Source: an uncultured Butyricicoccus sp.
GTDB taxonomy: Bacteria; Bacillota; Clostridia; Oscillospirales; Butyricicoccaceae
Length of the DNA: 64,000 nt
Direction: 5' to 3'
NCBI GenBank assembly: GCA_944376065.1
Contig: CALWBL010000005.1
Location: 56,745 to 120,744, forward strand
The first letter of the stretch is position 1, and each line of letters begins with the position of its first letter. Positions 52,749-60,554 of the stretch are shown piece by piece. Below the pieces are notes generated by a model that was given only the letters and a program-made list of their open reading frames with translations, searched no databases and was not told where the DNA came from. Made by a program: the position numbers and the translations under genes.

Positions 52749-54857
52749 ATGAATGATGTATCTACAACAGAGATATTGGAAAATAATAAAATTGGAGTAT
52801 TTAAAATTATAATTCCATTAGAAAATAATAAAAAACCTCAAATGTATTGTAATGATATTTTACTGTCATTATTATGTGTTAGTGGTGATAAATCTCCAGA
52901 AGAATTATATCTGCACTGGATCAATGGTGTAAACCATGATTATAAAGAATACATTGATGATGTTTTTGAGAAAAGTGCAGGTAATAAGCAAATTGAAATA
53001 GAATATCCATGGAAACACCCTGACGGAGAATGGATATACCTTAGACTTAATGGAAAAGCTATAGAAGATAATAAAAACTTAATTGAAATAGAGGGTTATC
53101 AGCAGGATATAACAGATTTATTTGAAAGAAAAGATATTGATGAAAAAGTACACAATATTAGAGACCCTTATAAGTTTAAAAAATATGCTAATTCACATAT
53201 AGATATATATGACGAGGTTTATGAGGTTGACCTTGAAACATATAACCTTAAAACTATTTTCTTTAGAAAAAGCAAAAATAAAACTATAGAAGAAGATGGT
53301 TATATTTTTGATATTATTGAAAAGCATATTCACCCAGAGGATAGGCATATCCTTGCCAATATATTTATGTCTAAGAGCATATTAAATATGGAAAAAAATA
53401 ATAATGCAAAACACATAGAGTTTAGATCTAAGACAAAATCAGGCGGGTATGAGTGGATTAGAATGAACTGTGTTCTTGTAATATTGAATGGTAAAAAAAA
53501 TATACTAATGTATGGTTATAGTTTTCAAGATAGAAAACAAATGCAAGAAATTAAAAAAGAAAAAGAGGCTATTGTTTCGGCAATAGTTGCTGACCATACA
53601 GCAGTTCTTGATATAGACCTCAACACAGGTAAAATAAATGTACTTAAAGACCAGTCAATGAGTTATGTGGAAATGTCAGATTTTGAGAAAATGATAGATA
53701 ATCTCACTAATTACTATGTCCAAAATTCAGATTCCAAGAAAATCTTAGAATTTTTATCTATGGAAAACCTTAGAAATATAGCACTTAATAATACCAAAAT
53801 TGATTGTGATGTTCAGCTTAGAACCGATATATTTGGATATGGTTGGCTTAGAGTCTCTGCAATAGGCACAAGGGATTTATTTGACAGAGTATTTATTCTT
53901 ATTAAAAACACAAGCAGTGATTATATGCTGGATATTCTTATGAATCAGTATATATCAAAAAATTGTGAGGACCTTTATTACATTGACTGCAATACTAATG
54001 GTTTTTTGAAATTTTCAGGCAAAAAATTTGGTGGAAATAATACCCCTAAACAAGGTAATGATTATATTGCACAAGTCCAAAGATATGCAGACCGTTTTGT
54101 TGTGGAAGAAGATCAAGAAATTTTCAGACAGAAAATGTTGCCTATATGTGTTTTATCCGATTTAGAAAAGCATGGATTTTGCAATTTATCATATGGTATA
54201 ATAGATGAAGATGGTGAGTATAGAAGAAAATTTGTGCAGTTTCAGTATTATGATAAAGAAAATAATACAATCCTTTTAATGAGTTCAGATATTACTGCAA
54301 GCTATACACTGAACTTAGAAGAACATCGTAAAATGAAAAAAGATGTTGTAACCGACTATCTTACAGGTATATATAACAGGTTTGGTCTGGAGAAAAAATT
54401 TAAAGAATGCATTCCTTCTCTTGATAGTTATATTTCGGCGTTTATATTGTTGGATTTGGATAATTTTAAAAATGTTAACGACATACTTGGCCATACCACC
54501 GGAGATGCAGCACTTAAAGATGTAGCTAAAATATTGAAAGATAATTTTAGAAACAGTGATTTAGTAGGTCGTCTTGGTGGTGATGAATTCGTAATTTTTA
54601 TGAAAAATATAAAAACAGCTGACATGATTCCTAATTTTATGAAGCGTCTTTTGAAAGCACTTAATCTAAAATATGAAAACTCAGGCGATACTGTACAAAT
54701 AGCAGCATCAATTGGCGTTGCCTTATTCCCTAAAAATGGTAGAACATTTAATGAGCTTTACCAAAACGCTGATAAAGCATTATATTCCGTTAAAAATAAT
54801 GCAAAAAATGGTTGCAGCATATATGGTGAGAATGTCATTTACACATACGATGTATAA
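52749..54857 (+). CDS. Cytoplasmic diguanylate cyclase with tandem PAS-like domains
   Basis: 702 residues, no membrane span or signal peptide. About four PAS-fold regions (rough borders 10-115, 150-265, 280-395, 405-525; the first contains HPDGEWIYLRLNG, the second SGGYEWIRMN) are followed by a GGDEF domain (about 540-695). The active site GRLGGDEFVIF is intact near 608-614, and the inhibitory RxxD (RNSD) lies five residues upstream, so activity with product feedback is likely. It would make c-di-GMP in response to unknown intracellular signals. AGGAG precedes the ATG. Monocistronic. Confidence 0.88.
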   Translation: MNDVSTTEILENNKIGVFKIIIPLENNKKPQMYCNDILLSLLCVSGDKSPEELYLHWINGVNHDYKEYIDDVFEKSAGNKQIEIEYPWKHPDGEWIYLRLNGKAIEDNKNLIEIEGYQQDITDLFERKDIDEKVHNIRDPYKFKKYANSHIDIYDEVYEVDLETYNLKTIFFRKSKNKTIEEDGYIFDIIEKHIHPEDRHILANIFMSKSILNMEKNNNAKHIEFRSKTKSGGYEWIRMNCVLVILNGKKNILMYGYSFQDRKQMQEIKKEKEAIVSAIVADHTAVLDIDLNTGKINVLKDQSMSYVEMSDFEKMIDNLTNYYVQNSDSKKILEFLSMENLRNIALNNTKIDCDVQLRTDIFGYGWLRVSAIGTRDLFDRVFILIKNTSSDYMLDILMNQYISKNCEDLYYIDCNTNGFLKFSGKKFGGNNTPKQGNDYIAQVQRYADRFVVEEDQEIFRQKMLPICVLSDLEKHGFCNLSYGIIDEDGEYRRKFVQFQYYDKENNTILLMSSDITASYTLNLEEHRKMKKDVVTDYLTGIYNRFGLEKKFKECIPSLDSYISAFILLDLDNFKNVNDILGHTTGDAALKDVAKILKDNFRNSDLVGRLGGDEFVIFMKNIKTADMIPNFMKRLLKALNLKYENSGDTVQIAASIGVALFPKNGRTFNELYQNADKALYSVKNNAKNGCSIYGENVIYTYDV

Positions 54858-54891
54858 TGGACAACATAATAAGAGAATCCTTGTCATGAAC

Positions 54892-54926
54892 AAAAAAACT
54901 GTGGCAATTCTGCCACAGTTTTTTTT
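54892..54926. terminator. Terminator between the diguanylate cyclase gene and ilvE
   Basis: CTGTGGCA / TGCCACAG stem with long A and T flanks, so it can work on both strands. Confidence 0.85.
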
Positions 54927-54936
54927 ATAAATATAA

Positions 54937-56007
54937 TTAGTCACAAACTTTTGTAGTCCAGCCCATATCATCTGGTAATTTGCCCCACTGGATTCCAGTG
55001 AGAGTGTCATATAGTTTGTGTGTTAACTCTCCAATCTTGCCATCATTGATATATGCAACTTCGTCCTCATAGCGAAGTTCACCAACAGGTGAGATAACAG
55101 CCGCTGTACCTGTGCCAAATACTTCTTCGAGCTTACCTTCTTTAGATGCTTCCATAACCTTACTAATAGGTAGTCGCTCCTCGGATACCTCATATCCCCA
55201 TTTCTTCATAAGCTCAATACAGCTAATACGTGTTACACCAGGAAGCACTGTGCCTACACATGGTGCGGTATACACTGTACCATCAATTTTAAAGAAACAG
55301 TTCATAGACCCAACTTCTTCTACGTATTTATGCTCAACACCATCAAGCCATAGAGTTTGCTCATAGCCTAAATCATGTGCTTTAACCTGTGATACTAAAG
55401 ATGCTGCATAATTACCACCACATTTTGTAAAGCCTGTACCACCAGGGCAAGCTCGTGTATACTCATCTTCTACAAAGATTTTTACAGGATTTATGCCAGT
55501 GGAATAATATGCACCAACAGGCGAACATATTATAATAAACTGATGATGTTTTGATGTACGTACACCAAGATGTGGTTCGGTTGCAATTACAAATGGACGA
55601 ATATAAAGACTTGTGCCATCTTTATGTGGAACCCAGTCACTATCAGTTTTTACAATGGCTTTTACGGCCTGAATAAAGTCTTCAACTGATAAAGAAGGCA
55701 AGCACATACGTTTATTTGTATTTATCATTCTTTCAGCATTCTTCTCTGGTCTGAAAAGCTGGATTGAATTATCAGGCAGTCGATATGCCTTTAAGCCTTC
55801 AAAAGACTCCATTGCATAATGCAATACCATAGCGGCAGGGTCAAGTGTAAGGGGCTGATAAGGCACAATACGTGCATCATGCCAGCCAATGCCTTCGGTA
55901 TGGTCAATAATAAACATATGGTCTGTATAATAGACACCAAAGCCAAGATTGTTTTCGTCTGGTTTTTGTTTTTTGTCTGTTGCAAGTTCATATTTGATGT
56001 TTAACAT
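54937..56007 (-). CDS. ilvE: Branched-chain amino acid aminotransferase
   Basis: 356 residues, fold type IV PLP enzyme of the longer (eukaryote/Firmicute-like) BCAT subgroup. The PLP Lys lies in GTGFTKCGGNYAASL, with EVGSMNCFF, GTVLPGVTR and GTGTAAVISPVG downstream. It transfers amino groups between glutamate and valine, leucine or isoleucine. GAGGGTC precedes the ATG. It could also supply an aminotransferase activity to other pathways, but nothing here shows that. Confidence 0.94.
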   Translation of the reverse strand: MLNIKYELATDKKQKPDENNLGFGVYYTDHMFIIDHTEGIGWHDARIVPYQPLTLDPAAMVLHYAMESFEGLKAYRLPDNSIQLFRPEKNAERMINTNKRMCLPSLSVEDFIQAVKAIVKTDSDWVPHKDGTSLYIRPFVIATEPHLGVRTSKHHQFIIICSPVGAYYSTGINPVKIFVEDEYTRACPGGTGFTKCGGNYAASLVSQVKAHDLGYEQTLWLDGVEHKYVEEVGSMNCFFKIDGTVYTAPCVGTVLPGVTRISCIELMKKWGYEVSEERLPISKVMEASKEGKLEEVFGTGTAAVISPVGELRYEDEVAYINDGKIGELTHKLYDTLTGIQWGKLPDDMGWTTKVCD

Positions 56008-56166
56008 AAATAAGACCCTCTTTCCCAGTTATTACTTAAATTACTTTTATTTTAGACCTCATGTGAGTGTTTTTCAAGTATTTTTATACATTATTATTCA
56101 TTTTTTTGAATTTTATTTCCTTGATTTTCTTTATCTCAAGGAAAAATGTCAAAAATGTCCATGCCT

Positions 56167-56195
56167 TTGCCTTTTTTATGCTGATATGATATACT
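56167..56195 (+). promoter_or_regulatory. Promoter of the stalk/pseudo-deacetylase operon
   Basis: TTGCCT, 17-nt spacer, TATACT, 36 nt before the ATG at 56231. Confidence 0.65.
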
Positions 56196-56230
56196 TAAAA
56201 ATATAAAATATATTTAACAGGAGAACAAAT

Positions 56231-57388
56231 ATGAAAAGAGCAAAGCAAATTTTTTCTATTTTGATTTTAATAGTTTGCTTTTTCTCATTTATATCAGCAA
56301 ATGCGGGTTCAATAGTTTTAACAGCTGTAAATGATGAATTTTTGACCCTCGAAACAAATACTATGCCAACTAAAAAAAGTGGAGAGTGGTATATTCCTTA
56401 CAATGTGTTTAATAATTTTGGCATAATCTCTTATACGCAAGATAATGGTGATTCATTGGTCATGCAAAACCAAAACCAGACCATAACATTTTCACTATCG
56501 CAAGGGTATACTTATGACAAAGACTCAAACACTCTATCTCAGCCAGCTTACTATATAAATGATACAATATATCTGCCAATTAAACTTATGTGTGCACAGT
56601 TTGGGCTGTCTTTTTCTGTTATTACTGGTGAAAATCTTATAGTTCGTATTTGTGACCAGTATGCCACATTATCTGATAGTGCATTTGTAAATAGTAATAA
56701 CCAAAATTCTGAGCAAATAGTGGACGATTATAAAAATGAAAATAATTCCTCAAAACCAGAAATTGTTACACCTAAGCCAGAGCCGGAGGATACTAATGAG
56801 CCGGAACCAGTTCCGCCAGAGCAACCTATAACCCCGGCAACGGTAAGACCAGAACTCGTTTATTTGGCTTTTTTAGGAGAAACAAATGAATTTTCTGATG
56901 ACCTTTTAGATACATTACAGATATATTCAACTAATGCCACATTCTTTTTGCCATTAGACGATAAGTGGAATGATGATTTTATTCGTAAAGCTATAGTTCA
57001 GGGACATAGCATTGGTTGGTTAGTGCAAGATGAGGAAGATATAATTTCATCACTTAATAAAGCTAATCAAAGGCTATTTGAGTCAACAGGGATTATGAGC
57101 CGAATTGTTAATATAAACAGCAATATTACACAGAATGTTGATAATGCTGTGATTGAAAATGCAGGATATTGCATTTGGAATGTTACAATAAATGCTCAAG
57201 ATGAGAAATATAATGCAAGCAGAGTTTCACAAAATATATTAACAGTGCTTGATGGAACAACTCAAACTTGTGTTATAAGTTTTCATCACCAAAAATCAAC
57301 TAATGCGGCTGTAACACTTGTGCTTAGAGATTTTCAGGTCAATAATGTTGAAACACGTAAAATAACCATTGCAGATATGCCTATTTGA
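56231..57388 (+). CDS. Secreted protein with stalk-like domain and degenerate polysaccharide-deacetylase domain
   Basis: 385 residues. A signal peptide (cleavage near SANAG) is followed by a copper-amine-oxidase-N-like/stalk domain (about 33-150; WYIPYNVFNNFG, TIYLPIKLMC), a Pro/Glu-rich linker (about 165-205) and a NodB-fold domain (about 206-385). In the latter, VYLAFLGETNEF replaces the catalytic TFDDG motif, and GHSIGWLV lacks the HxxxH metal pair, while ATFFL, YCIWNVT and CVISFHH keep the fold. It is therefore probably inactive and may bind wall polysaccharide. AGGAG precedes the ATG; a PP2C gene follows 25 nt later. Confidence 0.75.
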   Translation: MKRAKQIFSILILIVCFFSFISANAGSIVLTAVNDEFLTLETNTMPTKKSGEWYIPYNVFNNFGIISYTQDNGDSLVMQNQNQTITFSLSQGYTYDKDSNTLSQPAYYINDTIYLPIKLMCAQFGLSFSVITGENLIVRICDQYATLSDSAFVNSNNQNSEQIVDDYKNENNSSKPEIVTPKPEPEDTNEPEPVPPEQPITPATVRPELVYLAFLGETNEFSDDLLDTLQIYSTNATFFLPLDDKWNDDFIRKAIVQGHSIGWLVQDEEDIISSLNKANQRLFESTGIMSRIVNINSNITQNVDNAVIENAGYCIWNVTINAQDEKYNASRVSQNILTVLDGTTQTCVISFHHQKSTNAAVTLVLRDFQVNNVETRKITIADMPI

Positions 57389-57413
57389 TTACCTGTTTGC
57401 AAAGGAGAATATT

Positions 57414-58757
57414 ATGCATAAATATAGAGCTTTTTCACATATTGTTAGGGGACATAGACATATTAAAAACGGTTCCGTTTGTCAAGATTATGCTCTTGCA
57501 AGCGATGCGGCTCCTAATTGTTCTGTTATAGTAGTTGCCGATGGTCACGGTGGTGATGATTACTTTAGAAGTGATAGAGGAGCTAAATTTATTACTCAAG
57601 CTGCTGCCGCAGAACTTATGGATTTCGTTGCTGAAACTACAGCTTTACAGCTACGCGGCGCATCAGAGCGTCAACAGCTTATGTATAAGTTATTTGATAG
57701 AATACTTAACAGATGGAAAGAGCAGATTGAGGCAGATGTTTTTGATGACCCATTTTCCGAAAGTAAAATGGAAAATGTAAACCCAAAGGTAAGAGAACAT
57801 TATTTAGCAGGTGAAGGTGTGGAAAATGCCTATGGCACTACTCTTATAGCTATAATTATCACAGAAAAATATTGGCTTGCTATTCAGTTGGGTGATGGTC
57901 GTTGTATAGCTATTAGAGCTGACGGTTCTTGTGAACAACCTGTGCGTGTAGATGAACGATGCCAGAATAATCTTACAACTTCAGTTTGTGATAAAGATGC
58001 TATAAAAGAGTTTAGATATTCTTTTAGTGAACAATTTCCAGCGGCTGTTTTTGCTTGCACCGATGGAGTTGAGGCTGCATTTCCAGATATGGATAGCACA
58101 TATGGTTTTGTTCAAGAATTGGCATCAACATATCTTGAAAAAGGTAAAAATGGGCTTAATAAGTCAATGGAGCAAATACTCCCTGCTCTTAGTAAAAAGG
58201 GGAATGGTGATGATGTTTCAATCGCTGGGCTGCTGTGTCTGGAAAAGCTAGAACCAATAGCTGAGGTTTTGCAGCTAGAGGAAAAACTCCGTAAAAGTGT
58301 TGTTTTATGGGAAAATGCTGGGCATTATATCCGTGACCACGAAAAAGAACAGCATAGGCTGGAAATAAGTCTTGATGAGTGCCGCTCAAGAGTATCCGTT
58401 CTATCAAAGCAAATTGAGCAAGACAATATGCTGCTTGAGCAAATGCAAGAACAAATACGTGTTCTTAAGCAAAGTTGTGATGAGCGTGAAAAGCAACTAG
58501 TAAAACTTAGAGAAAAATTAGAAAATGAAAAACAACTTGAACTTGAACTTGATACCAAAGTCAAGCGTATGAATGAAGAACAACAACGTTTACAAACTGA
58601 ACTTGATGAGGCTGCAAGCAATGTTGAAACGCTTATGGATGGCACAGAGATTGCTCGGAAGACGGCTGAAGAAAAAAAGAAAGCTGAGGGAGAATCGCTA
58701 TTTGATATAGATGATGAAGAAGATTTCACAGAGCCTTGGGCATTTATAAATAGATAA
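57414..58757 (+). CDS. PP2C-type protein phosphatase with C-terminal coiled coil
   Basis: 447 residues. Residues 1-270 are a PP2C-like domain with metal-binding motifs SVCQDY (Asp25), VVADGHGGDD (Asp43), the GTTLIAIIIT strand, FACTDGVEA (about 215) and GDDVSIAGL (about 262). Residues about 275-420 form a long, charged coiled coil (LEEKLRKS; KQIEQDNMLLEQMQEQI), and the tail is acidic (FDIDDEEDFTEPW). I use the ATG at 57414 with AAGGAG; the upstream extension overlaps the previous gene. It would dephosphorylate Ser/Thr proteins in the cytosol; the coiled coil suggests it is part of a larger assembly. No kinase is adjacent. Confidence 0.85.
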   Translation: MHKYRAFSHIVRGHRHIKNGSVCQDYALASDAAPNCSVIVVADGHGGDDYFRSDRGAKFITQAAAAELMDFVAETTALQLRGASERQQLMYKLFDRILNRWKEQIEADVFDDPFSESKMENVNPKVREHYLAGEGVENAYGTTLIAIIITEKYWLAIQLGDGRCIAIRADGSCEQPVRVDERCQNNLTTSVCDKDAIKEFRYSFSEQFPAAVFACTDGVEAAFPDMDSTYGFVQELASTYLEKGKNGLNKSMEQILPALSKKGNGDDVSIAGLLCLEKLEPIAEVLQLEEKLRKSVVLWENAGHYIRDHEKEQHRLEISLDECRSRVSVLSKQIEQDNMLLEQMQEQIRVLKQSCDEREKQLVKLREKLENEKQLELELDTKVKRMNEEQQRLQTELDEAASNVETLMDGTEIARKTAEEKKKAEGESLFDIDDEEDFTEPWAFINR

Positions 58758-58763
58758 AACGAA

Positions 58764-58793
58764 AACTCCCCGATATTAAAGAATCGGGGAGTT
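58764..58793 (+). terminator. Probable terminator after the PP2C gene
   Basis: An 11-bp perfect stem (AACTCCCCGAT / ATCGGGGAGTT) but only a short T-poor tail (AAATTTA). Confidence 0.6.
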
Positions 58794-58803
58794 AAATTTA
58801 AAA

Positions 58804-58834
58804 GTAAAAAGACCCGATTTACTAAACCAGGTCT
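58804..58834 (-). terminator. Terminator of the tRNA genes
   Basis: On the minus strand an 11-bp stem (AGACCTGGTTT with AAATCGGGTCT, with G-U pairs) and five T, directly after the 3' end of the first tRNA-Tyr. Confidence 0.75.
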
Positions 58835-58836
58835 GT

Positions 58837-58921
58837 TGGTGGGAGGTGGTGGATTCGAACCACCGAAGTCGAAGACGACAGATTTACAGTCTGTTCCCTT
58901 TGGCCACTCGGGAAACCTCCC
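58837..58921 (-). tRNA. tRNA-Tyr (anticodon GTA), copy 1
   Basis: 85 nt including an encoded CCA end. It has a 7-bp GGGAGGT acceptor arm, a long variable arm as expected for tRNA-Tyr, and a GTA anticodon inside CTGTAAATC. It is identical to the copy at 58946-59030. Confidence 0.95.
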
Positions 58922-58945
58922 ATATAAAATTGTAGTGTAAATGAG

Positions 58946-59030
58946 TGGTGGGAGGTGGTGGATTCGAACCACCGAAGTCGAAGACGACAGATTTACAGTC
59001 TGTTCCCTTTGGCCACTCGGGAAACCTCCC
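58946..59030 (-). tRNA. tRNA-Tyr (anticodon GTA), copy 2
   Basis: 85 nt with encoded CCA, base-for-base identical to copy 1, which lies 24 nt downstream on the minus strand. The two form a recent tandem duplication. Confidence 0.95.
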
Positions 59031-59043
59031 ATATTCATTTCAT

Positions 59044-59071
59044 TAAAAAATCTTTCCATAGGAAAGATTTT
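59044..59071 (-). terminator. Terminator-like hairpin between tRNA-Thr and tRNA-Tyr
   Basis: On the minus strand AAAATCTTTCC / GGAAAGATTTT with a 3-nt loop and T tract. tRNA-Tyr has no clear promoter of its own after it, so read-through or processing is likely. Confidence 0.65.
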
Positions 59072-59074
59072 AAG

Positions 59075-59150
59075 TGGAGCTGGTGGACGGACTCGAACCC
59101 CCGACCTGCTGATTACAAATCAGCTGCTCTACCAACTGAGCTACACCAGC
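59075..59150 (-). tRNA. tRNA-Thr (anticodon TGT)
   Basis: 76 nt with encoded CCA; acceptor arm GCTGGTG/CACCAGC, TGT anticodon in TTTGTAA, and GTTCGAGTC T-arm. It is the first gene of the tRNA group on this strand. Confidence 0.95.
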
Positions 59151-59192
59151 TTGTTATTTCGTTCGCCGCCGTATCTCTCAGCGACGATGTTT

Positions 59193-59221
59193 ATTATATA
59201 GCATATTAACGCATATGTCAA
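59193..59221 (-). promoter_or_regulatory. tRNA operon promoter
   Basis: On the minus strand TTGACA, 17-nt spacer, TATAAT: a perfect consensus, 43 nt before the tRNA-Thr 5' end. Confidence 0.85.
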
Positions 59222-59271
59222 CAGTTTTTTTGAAAAAAATCGAAAAAAACAAAAAAATTTAAAACAAATGA

Positions 59272-59307
59272 AAAAGAAGCAAAAAATTATGTTTTTTTGC
59301 TTCTTTT
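59272..59307. terminator. Second hairpin after fba
   Basis: AAAAGAAGCAAAAAA / TTTTTTTGCTTCTTTT inverted repeat with A and T flanks; backup terminator for fba and shield of the tRNA promoter. Confidence 0.6.
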
Positions 59308-59313
59308 TTGGCA

Positions 59314-59346
59314 TAAAAAACAGACTTCGGAGACTTCCGAAGTCTG
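59314..59346 (-). terminator. Terminator of fba
   Basis: Stem CAGACTTCGG / CCGAAGTCTG, 6-nt loop; on the minus strand it ends in TTTTTTATG. Confidence 0.85.
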
Positions 59347-59381
59347 TTAGTTTAAGAAAAATCAAAAAATTTTAAAATTTC

Positions 59382-60314
59382 TTATGCCTTACCGTTGCAA
59401 CCTAGAACGTTAATCAGCTTGTGAGTAACCATGTCCTTAACTGCCTGACGAGCTGGTTTTAGATACTGACGTGGGTCAAAGTCAGCTGGCTTTGTAGCAA
59501 AGTGCTCACGAATAGCAGCTGTGATTGCTAGACGAATGTCAGAGTCGATGTTAATCTTACATACAGCGCTCTTAGCAGCCTCACGCAGCATTTCTTCTGG
59601 GATACCGATAGCATCTGGCATCTTGCCGCCGAACTCGTTTACCTTCTTTACAAACTCTTGTGGAACAGAAGATGCACCATGAAGAACGATTGGGAAGTTA
59701 GGCAGACGACGGGATACGTCTTCCAGAATGTCGAAACGCAGCTGTGGTTTCTGACCTGGCTTAAACTTGTAAGCACCATGAGAAGTACCGATAGCGATTG
59801 CTAGAGAGTCAACACCTGTACGGGTTACAAAATCTTCAACCTGTGCTGGGTCTGTATACTGATGCTCGTCAGAAGAAACGTCATCTTCCACACCAGCCAG
59901 ACGGCCAAGCTCGGCCTCAACTACAACGCCATGTGCATGAGCGTACTCAGCAACCTGCTTTGCAACTTTTACGTTGTCCTCGTAGTCCATGTGAGAGCCG
60001 TCAAACATTACAGATGTAAAGCCGCCATCGATGCAAGACTTACATATTTCAAAGTCATCGCCGTGGTCAAGGTGTAGTGCCATTGGAACGTCTGGACACT
60101 CCTGAACTGCTGCTTCCACCATCTTTACAAGATAGGTGTGGTTTGCGTATGCACGCGCACCTTTGGATACCTGTAGGATTACAGGAGCCTTCTGCTCCTG
60201 ACAAGCCTCGGTGATACCCTGAACGATTTCCATGTTGTTTACATTGAAAGCACCAACAGCGTAGCCGCCTTCGTATGCTTTCTTAAACATTTCGGTAGTA
60301 GTTACTAATGGCAT
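59382..60314 (-). CDS. fba: Fructose-bisphosphate aldolase, class II
   Basis: 310 residues, a zinc-dependent aldolase. The metal ligands are in HLDHGDDFE (near residue 80) and VEAELG, and the phosphate-binding VLHGASSVP and KINIDSDIRLA are present. It splits fructose-1,6-bisphosphate in glycolysis. Highly biased codons. It is divergent from the PPi-dependent phosphofructokinase gene with a 240-nt gap, so the two consecutive glycolytic steps share a control region. Confidence 0.96.
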   Translation of the reverse strand: MPLVTTTEMFKKAYEGGYAVGAFNVNNMEIVQGITEACQEQKAPVILQVSKGARAYANHTYLVKMVEAAVQECPDVPMALHLDHGDDFEICKSCIDGGFTSVMFDGSHMDYEDNVKVAKQVAEYAHAHGVVVEAELGRLAGVEDDVSSDEHQYTDPAQVEDFVTRTGVDSLAIAIGTSHGAYKFKPGQKPQLRFDILEDVSRRLPNFPIVLHGASSVPQEFVKKVNEFGGKMPDAIGIPEEMLREAAKSAVCKINIDSDIRLAITAAIREHFATKPADFDPRQYLKPARQAVKDMVTHKLINVLGCNGKA

Positions 60315-60466
60315 TCTTAATAACTTCCTTTCGAATATAAAATTATTGGATTGCTCACGTTTCGAGCAATTCTATCATTATATTACCAGTATAATCACCC
60401 AAAATCAAGCATTTTGTTGTTGGTTTTTTAACAAAGCTGTTTTTTGAGGAAATTAAGCAAAAAAAA

Positions 60467-60495
60467 TTGATTTTTATGCGGCTTTATGTTATCAT
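60467..60495 (+). promoter_or_regulatory. Promoter of the PPi-phosphofructokinase gene
   Basis: TTGATT, 17-nt spacer, TATCAT, 59 nt before the ATG at 60555. Confidence 0.6.
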
Positions 60496-60554
60496 TTTAA
60501 TGACTTGAAACGTCTTTTAAAAAGATGATGAGTTTATTAGGAGGTATTATAAAA

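Noticed and set aside
58837..59030. The 85-bp perfect direct repeat as a mobile element or recombination site
   Set aside because: The repeat is exactly the tRNA-Tyr gene, and there is no integrase or transposase nearby.
58325..59059. A 244-residue frame on the minus strand covering the tRNA-Tyr genes and the end of the PP2C gene
   Set aside because: It runs through two tRNA genes and repeats the same peptide because the tRNAs are duplicated.
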